In this document: positions 59,837 to 64,000 of the stretch, piece by piece
Layout: every line of letters begins with the position of its first letter
Position numbering within the stretch: position 1 is the stretch's first letter
Origin: Kutzneria sp. CA-103260
Lineage (GTDB): Bacteria > Actinomycetota > Actinomycetes > Mycobacteriales > Pseudonocardiaceae
Direction of reading: 5' to 3'
Assembly (NCBI RefSeq): GCF_018263855.1
Contig: NZ_CP073318.1
Coordinates: 1,736,001 to 1,800,000, forward strand
Length of the DNA: 64,000 bases
The notes under the pieces: model-generated
What the model was told of the DNA's origin: nothing
Databases searched by the model: none
What the model saw: the letters and a program-made list of their open reading frames with translations, nothing else
Made by a program: the position numbers and the translations under genes

Positions 59837-60505
59837 TCAGTCGGCGGCGTCGAGCAGAATCGCCGCCAGCTCGTCAGCCGCCGAGGCCATCACGTTGTGT
59901 CCCACCGGAATGTCGTGCACCCGCCAGGCCGAATCTTGGGACAGCCGCTCGTACAACGCGGTGAACGGACTGCCCGTCCAGTCGGACAGGTAGACGTAGT
60001 CACGACGCCGGAAGCGGTCCAGCGAGCCGGTGAGCCGGATCGACTGCACGAACGACGCCAGCGGATGTGAGGTCGCCCGGGGCCCGAGGCGTTCGGGCGG
60101 ATCGACCGCGTAGCCGGTTCGGGCGCTGCCCGCGAGGAACAGCTCGCGGTACGGCTCGGAGGTCAGCGTCCAGCAGGAATCGCCGTCGTCGGGGACGTAA
60201 GCATCGCAGTACACCAGCGAGTCCACGCGTTCCGGCATCCGATCGGCGACGCCGCTGATCACCATCCCGGCGTAGCTGTGGCCGCACAGCACGGCATCCT
60301 CGATCCGCTCGGACTCCAACACGGCCATGACGTCCTGGATGTGCGTGTCGAGGTTCACCGCCCCGGTCAGCAGGTGGTGACGATCCCCGACACCGGTCAG
60401 GGTCACAGGAAACGCCTGATGGCCGTGCTCCCGCAGGCGCCGTGCCAGCGGCTCGAAATACCACCCGCCGTGCCAGCCGCCCGGCACAAGAACGTACGTC
60501 GCCAC
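59837..60505 (-). CDS. alpha/beta hydrolase
   Basis: 222 residues from GTG 60505, after GAGGGGG. Oxyanion-hole GG in YVLVPGGWHGGWYF, nucleophile in VLCGHSYAGMVISG, and a final His in IPVGHNVMASAADEL. This is the esterase/hydroxynitrile-lyase-like subfamily common in actinomycetes. The longer open frame upstream is not coding in appearance. Substrate unknown. Confidence 0.88.
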   Translation of the reverse strand: MATYVLVPGGWHGGWYFEPLARRLREHGHQAFPVTLTGVGDRHHLLTGAVNLDTHIQDVMAVLESERIEDAVLCGHSYAGMVISGVADRMPERVDSLVYCDAYVPDDGDSCWTLTSEPYRELFLAGSARTGYAVDPPERLGPRATSHPLASFVQSIRLTGSLDRFRRRDYVYLSDWTGSPFTALYERLSQDSAWRVHDIPVGHNVMASAADELAAILLDAAD

Positions 60506-60656
60506 CGCTGCCCCCTCGGTCTTCGGACCCGCGCTGGCAATGATAGGAGGCAGCACCGACACCTCCATGAGGGCCTCGTGTTCGAGTGACGGGCAGGTGA
60601 CGCCGGGTCGGCAGAGTGGGGCGACGAGAGGGCCACGATCCGGAGCGAGGTGACCA

Positions 60657-61523
60657 GTGCCAACTTTCTATGCCTACGGCGCGGACTACTCGGGTGGCGA
60701 GTTCGCGCCCGGCCAGCTGGACGCTTTCCGTGCCTCGGGTGGCGAAGACATCCGCGTCCTCATCCGCTACATCGGCTACCCGTCCAACTCCAAGTGCATC
60801 AGCCATTACCCGGGCGCGTACCAGGATTTGACCGGCTCGGGGCGGCTGGTGCTGCTGGTGCACGAGATCGACCACGGCGACCCGGCCGGCGGCTGGGACG
60901 CGGGCGTGCGGGACGCGAAGACGGCGCTCAACGACGCGCGGAGCATCGGCTACCCCGAGGAGCTGCCGATCTTCATGTCGGCCGACAACTGGCTGGCCGA
61001 CCAGGGCATCAGCGTGCCGACGGCGATGGCGTACCTGAAGGGCGCGGCCTCGGTGCTCAGTGTCGGGCGCACCGGGGTCTACGGCTTCAAGGACTTCGTC
61101 TACGCCGCGCAGGACCAAAAGCTGGCCAGTTGGTTCTGGCTGTGCGGCGCGGAGAACGGTGTGCGGGACGGGATCCATCTCTACCAGATGAACAACCATC
61201 CCGTGACCCGCCCGAACGGCTTCAAGATCGATATCGACAAGGTGTACTTCGACCCGGACGACTTCGTAGGAGGGGGATTCCTGATGGCGCTGGACCAGTG
61301 GAAGCAGGACCGGATCTTCGACCGCATCCTGAGCATGAGCGAGGGGGTGGCCGGCCAGAACTACGACGGCGACCAGTACGCCGCCGAGAAGCAGGACCGC
61401 CAGCAGGTGCAGTCCAAACTGGACGCTCTGACGGCTCAGGTGCAGGCGTTGGCGGCCAAGCTGGACGCCGCGCTGCCGGTGCCGGCGCCGGCTGCCGCGC
61501 CTCAGCCGGACGCCAAGAGCTGA
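60657..61523 (+). CDS. DUF1906 glycoside-hydrolase-like protein
   Basis: 288 residues. Starts TFYAYGADYSGGEFAP, has RVLIRYIGYPSNSKCISHYP, VLLVHEIDHGDPAGGWDAG, YGFKDFVYAAQDQKLASWFW, matching the Rv2525c/DUF1906 TIM-barrel of putative peptidoglycan- or glycan-acting enzymes. No signal peptide is seen, unusual for the family. The C-terminal 60 residues form a coiled coil (QVQSKLDALTAQVQALAAKL) and Pro/Ala tail, suggesting oligomer formation. Its 3' end overlaps the convergent regulator by 22 bp. Confidence 0.85.
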   Translation: MPTFYAYGADYSGGEFAPGQLDAFRASGGEDIRVLIRYIGYPSNSKCISHYPGAYQDLTGSGRLVLLVHEIDHGDPAGGWDAGVRDAKTALNDARSIGYPEELPIFMSADNWLADQGISVPTAMAYLKGAASVLSVGRTGVYGFKDFVYAAQDQKLASWFWLCGAENGVRDGIHLYQMNNHPVTRPNGFKIDIDKVYFDPDDFVGGGFLMALDQWKQDRIFDRILSMSEGVAGQNYDGDQYAAEKQDRQQVQSKLDALTAQVQALAAKLDAALPVPAPAAAPQPDAKS

Positions 61524-62149
61524 CCGACGGTGCGGGTGGACAGTGTGGCGATGCTGTCCACCCGCTGCCGCATTCGAGGCGAGGGCTCGGCGCCGAGCAG
61601 GCTGCGGTAGGCCAGGTACGCGGCCAACGCCTCGCAGTGGTTGCCCTCCTCCATGTGCACGCGGACGAGCAGGAGGTGCGGGGTCTCGCGCAGCGGCGCG
61701 GCCCGCATGGCGGCGAGTGCGAACTCCAGCGCCTCGCCGTAACGCTTGTCCCGCAACCGATCCTCGGCCAGCTGCTCCAGCTGTTCCAGGAGCAGCTGGC
61801 GAATTCGGTCCCGTTGCGGGAGTACCCAGTCCTCGTACCAGCCGGGCAGCAGTTCGCGAGCGCGATCGGTGACGGCGAGGTCGACGTGGACGGCGGGACT
61901 GAGAGCCAGCGTCTCGCCGTCGGCGATGAGCAGCGGCAGTCCGAGTTGGTTGAGCCGCCACAGTGCGGTGCGCAGCCGGCCCATCGCCCTGTCCGCACCG
62001 GCGTCCGGCCACAGCTCCGCGGCGATCTTGTCACGAGCGGTCGGCCCGCACAGCGCGACGTAGGCCAGCAGTCGCTGCTGGGTCCGGCCGACGTCCAGTT
62101 CCCGATTCTGTTGGGACAAAAGGAAACCGTCGAGCAGTCGCAGCCGCAT
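61502..62149 (-). CDS. mini-SARP regulator 2 (winged helix + BTAD)
   Basis: 215 residues from ATG 62149 after GAGGTG. N-terminal winged helix (QQRLLAYVALCGPTARDKI, MGRLRTALWRLNQ) and BTAD domain (LLPGWYEDWVLPQRDRIRQ, PLRETPHLLLVRVHMEEG). Short SARP form without ATPase. It lies 7 bp after a paralogous regulator. Confidence 0.85.
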   Translation of the reverse strand: MRLRLLDGFLLSQQNRELDVGRTQQRLLAYVALCGPTARDKIAAELWPDAGADRAMGRLRTALWRLNQLGLPLLIADGETLALSPAVHVDLAVTDRARELLPGWYEDWVLPQRDRIRQLLLEQLEQLAEDRLRDKRYGEALEFALAAMRAAPLRETPHLLLVRVHMEEGNHCEALAAYLAYRSLLGAEPSPRMRQRVDSIATLSTRTVGQLLASG

Positions 62150-62156
62150 GAGCACC

Positions 62157-62831
62157 TCAGATGTGTCCGGCGAGCATGGCTCGGATTCGTGTCGACGGAA
62201 CCAGCCCGCACTCGTGCCGAAGCGTGGCCTCGAAATCCCGGAAGTGCAGCACCGCGTGGGCCAGGTCGCCCTGGGCCAGGTGCACGGCGATCACCGCGCG
62301 ATGAGCGCTTTCTCGCAGTGGCGCCATACCGGTGGCCAGCGACGCCGCGGCCATTGCCTCGGCGTGGCGGCGACCGGTGATCATGTTGTCCACCAACGAC
62401 TCCAAGGCGTGCAGGCGAAGCTGGTGCAGCCGTTCCCGCTCGATGCGGACCCAATCCTCGCCCCAGCCCGGCAGCAGTTCGCCGCACGCGAGGCCGTGGC
62501 TCTCACCGACCGGGGGAGTGTCGCCGGCCAACAACTCCAGCGCCCGCGACCGCAGCGCGGCGGTGTCGACCGCCAGTTCGGCCGGGAGTTCGAGCACGTC
62601 GTTCCGGCACTTCAGCGCGGCATCCTGGCTCAACCGCCAGACAGTCGTGCGCAGGCTGCCGTCGGCCCGTTCCTGCCGCACGTCCGGCCACAGCGTGCCG
62701 GCCACGACCGTGCGGGCGGTGGGGCCGTGCACCGCGAGATAGGCCAGCACCCGCTGCCCGGGCCCGGACACCCGCACCTCGCGGGCGCCACGCCGGAGCC
62801 CGAAGCAGCCGAGCAGCGAGAGACTGTCCAC
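62157..62831 (-). CDS. mini-SARP regulator 1 (winged helix + BTAD)
   Basis: 224 residues from GTG 62831, giving the normal SARP start VDSLSLLGCFGLRRG. Winged helix QRVLAYLAVHGPTARTVVAG with ADGSLRTTVWRLSQ; BTAD from about residue 95 (LLPGWGEDWVRIERERLHQ, HLAQGDLAHAVLHF). Same layout as its neighbour; they may act as a heterodimer. Target genes unknown. Confidence 0.85.
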   Translation of the reverse strand: MDSLSLLGCFGLRRGAREVRVSGPGQRVLAYLAVHGPTARTVVAGTLWPDVRQERADGSLRTTVWRLSQDAALKCRNDVLELPAELAVDTAALRSRALELLAGDTPPVGESHGLACGELLPGWGEDWVRIERERLHQLRLHALESLVDNMITGRRHAEAMAAASLATGMAPLRESAHRAVIAVHLAQGDLAHAVLHFRDFEATLRHECGLVPSTRIRAMLAGHI

Positions 62832-62910
62832 GGGCCCAGTATGTACTCCAGATGCCGCACCCCGCCGCTGTATTACCGCGGCCGAACGGGCGCGTCCCCC
62901 GCCCTTTCGG

Positions 62911-62984
62911 GCGAGTCCCGCTCTCAAGCAGCCATATGTCGAGTTCCGGAACTCGACATTCAGTTGCCCGAGCGCGGGACTCGC
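62911..62984. repeat. intergenic palindromic element
   Basis: Outer arms GCGAGTCCCGC (62911-62921) and its exact complement (62974-62984) enclose a 24-bp perfect palindrome (62936-62959, arm ATGTCGAGTTCC). I recognise this double-palindrome layout as a dispersed intergenic element of Pseudonocardiales; may also end transcription of the Cys-rich gene. Confidence 0.6.
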
Positions 62985-62990
62985 GGGGGT

Positions 62991-63854
62991 TCAGGACTCC
63001 TCGGGGGCCAGGTCGTCGTCCTCGCAGCCGTGGTGGGAGACCAGGCGGTCGTAGACGGCCAGGACCTCCTTGACGGTGTTGGTGCGCAGGTAGACGCAGC
63101 GCGCCTTGCGGGCGTCCGCGTGGCACTTCCGCACCGCCTGCTCGCCGAGCAGGATGGCGATGGCCGCGACCCCTTTGCTCCACACGGTCAGCGCCCGGCA
63201 CAGGCAGTCCACGAAGTCGTTGGTCTGCTTGAAACCCCGCCACACCACGTGCACGTGCTGGGCCGCGACCCGGGCCCGTGCGTACAGCTCCTTCAGGTCC
63301 GTCTTGGCCGGGTCGCCGGACAGGTCGGCCTGGATGCCCGACAGCTCGGTCTTGATGTCGGCCACCCGGGCCACCAGCGCCGCCGGCTCCTTGACCAGGT
63401 CGGTGAAGCACGCCTTGGCCGCGTCGACCCGGCGCTGGTAGTCGGCGATCCGGTCGGCCAGCCCCTTGTCGTCGAGGCCGTGGGTGTTGGTGTCGAAGTC
63501 GCCGCTGTCGTGCACGCAGCAGCCCTGGTCGCAGCCGCATTCGCGCAGCTGCTCCTCGACGATCCCGTACGCCTCGTCCAGCCGGTGCACCACGTGCTCC
63601 TGCTTGATCAGGCAGCGCACCCGTTCCACCAGCAGCTTGGCCTGGTGGCGCAGTTCCTGCACCTCGAGGGCGACCGAGTGCCGGGCGGTGCGGTAGTCGC
63701 CCCGGGTGGTGTCGTACTGGGTGCGAGCGGCCCGCAGGTCGGGCAGGTTCGCGTCGTTGTACTTGGCCTGGGCGTCGACGCCGTCGGCCTTGCACTGCAA
63801 GCAGTCGACGATCTCCGGATCGCAGTCGGTGCACTCGCTCTGCTCGGTACTCAT
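62991..63854 (-). CDS. Cys-rich coiled-coil protein, unassigned
   Basis: 287 residues from ATG 63854, with GGAAGGGAG before it. N-terminal cysteines (CTDCDPEIVDCLQC), long helices (HSVALEVQELRHQAKLLVER), a Cys cluster mid-protein (CGCDQGCCVHD), more helices, and an acidic end. No signal peptide. Possible metal-binding scaffold; I know no family. It precedes the two mini-SARP genes on the same strand, separated by the palindromic element. Confidence 0.75.
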   Translation of the reverse strand: MSTEQSECTDCDPEIVDCLQCKADGVDAQAKYNDANLPDLRAARTQYDTTRGDYRTARHSVALEVQELRHQAKLLVERVRCLIKQEHVVHRLDEAYGIVEEQLRECGCDQGCCVHDSGDFDTNTHGLDDKGLADRIADYQRRVDAAKACFTDLVKEPAALVARVADIKTELSGIQADLSGDPAKTDLKELYARARVAAQHVHVVWRGFKQTNDFVDCLCRALTVWSKGVAAIAILLGEQAVRKCHADARKARCVYLRTNTVKEVLAVYDRLVSHHGCEDDDLAPEES

Positions 63855-63901
63855 GGGACTCCCTTCCATTGAACGCGCGGACCCCAGGTTCGGCGGCCGG
63901 T

Positions 63902-63940
63902 GTCACCGGACCGTCGCGGGCGGCGCGACGGTCCGGTGAC
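63902..63940. terminator. 17-bp perfect hairpin
   Basis: Arms 63902-63918 and 63924-63940 with loop GGCGG, in the gap before the Cys-rich gene. Probably ends a minus-strand gene beyond the right edge. Confidence 0.7.
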
Positions 63941-63952
63941 GCGGGGCCCCGA

Positions 63953-63971
63953 CGATCTGGTGCCATGGCAG
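63953..63971. repeat. 19-nt dispersed repeat, copy 2
   Basis: Identical to 14497-14515, same orientation, again next to a hairpin. Confidence 0.6.
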
Positions 63972-64000
63972 GACATCGGGCGCTGGCCGCGACGGGCCGC

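Overview
The window is high-GC DNA (roughly 70% or more by eye), with many GTG starts, ATGA/GTGA gene overlaps and long perfect hairpins between genes. Gene content (SARP regulators, type II PKS, TetR/MFS pairs, secreted glycosidases, actinobacterial tubulin-like/vWA genes) points to a filamentous actinomycete, probably of the Pseudonocardiales; the intergenic palindromes resemble those I associate with Kutzneria, Lentzea and Amycolatopsis relatives, but genus is an inference.

Layout. 1-2.3 kb: the start of an ATP-grasp ligase gene with an MFS exporter. 2.5-7.7 kb: three secreted proteins (phosphodiester-glycosidase/phosphoesterase, GH128 glucanase, thaumatin-like protein). 7.8-14.5 kb: PadR regulator divergent from an SGNH hydrolase, a GH3 beta-glucosidase, an HD protein, an F420-type oxidoreductase and an alcohol dehydrogenase. 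14.5-15.7 kb: no ordinary gene; intergenic repeats, a 47-codon ORF with its own promoter and terminator, and a cluster of four odd tRNA-like genes separated by hairpins. 15.7-26.6 kb: GNAT, a TerD-like large protein, two TetR units each next to a clear palindromic operator, a CocE/NonD hydrolase, a flavin oxidoreductase/membrane protein pair, a GH46 chitosanase lipoprotein.

25.2-46.7 kb is a type II aromatic polyketide cluster: flavin monooxygenases, TetR + exporter, flavin quinone reductase, O-methyltransferase, SDRs, a SARP activator with a palindrome-rich promoter, KS-alpha, KS-beta and ACP, twin NTF2-fold proteins, C9-type ketoreductase, didomain aromatase/cyclase, an acyl-CoA ligase fused to a cofactor-free monooxygenase domain, a FabL-like SDR, a metal-dependent cyclase and a second exporter. 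Core and post-PKS enzymes suggest a reduced, cyclised, several-fold oxidised and O-methylated polyaromatic; the scaffold cannot be fixed from the sequence.

46.7-49.8 kb: three consecutive micro-ORFs (12, 12 and 8 codons) encoding Asp-Asn-Asn-Trp repeats, divergent from a membrane diguanylate cyclase; a triple-repeat Cys/His protein; a secreted lamin-tail-like protein. 50.0-59.6 kb: a tubulin-like/vWA cassette of four clustered genes plus an upstream NPCBM-like protein, all on the minus strand. 59.8-64 kb: an alpha/beta hydrolase, a DUF1906 glycosidase-like protein, two tandem mini-SARP regulators and a Cys-rich coiled-coil protein.
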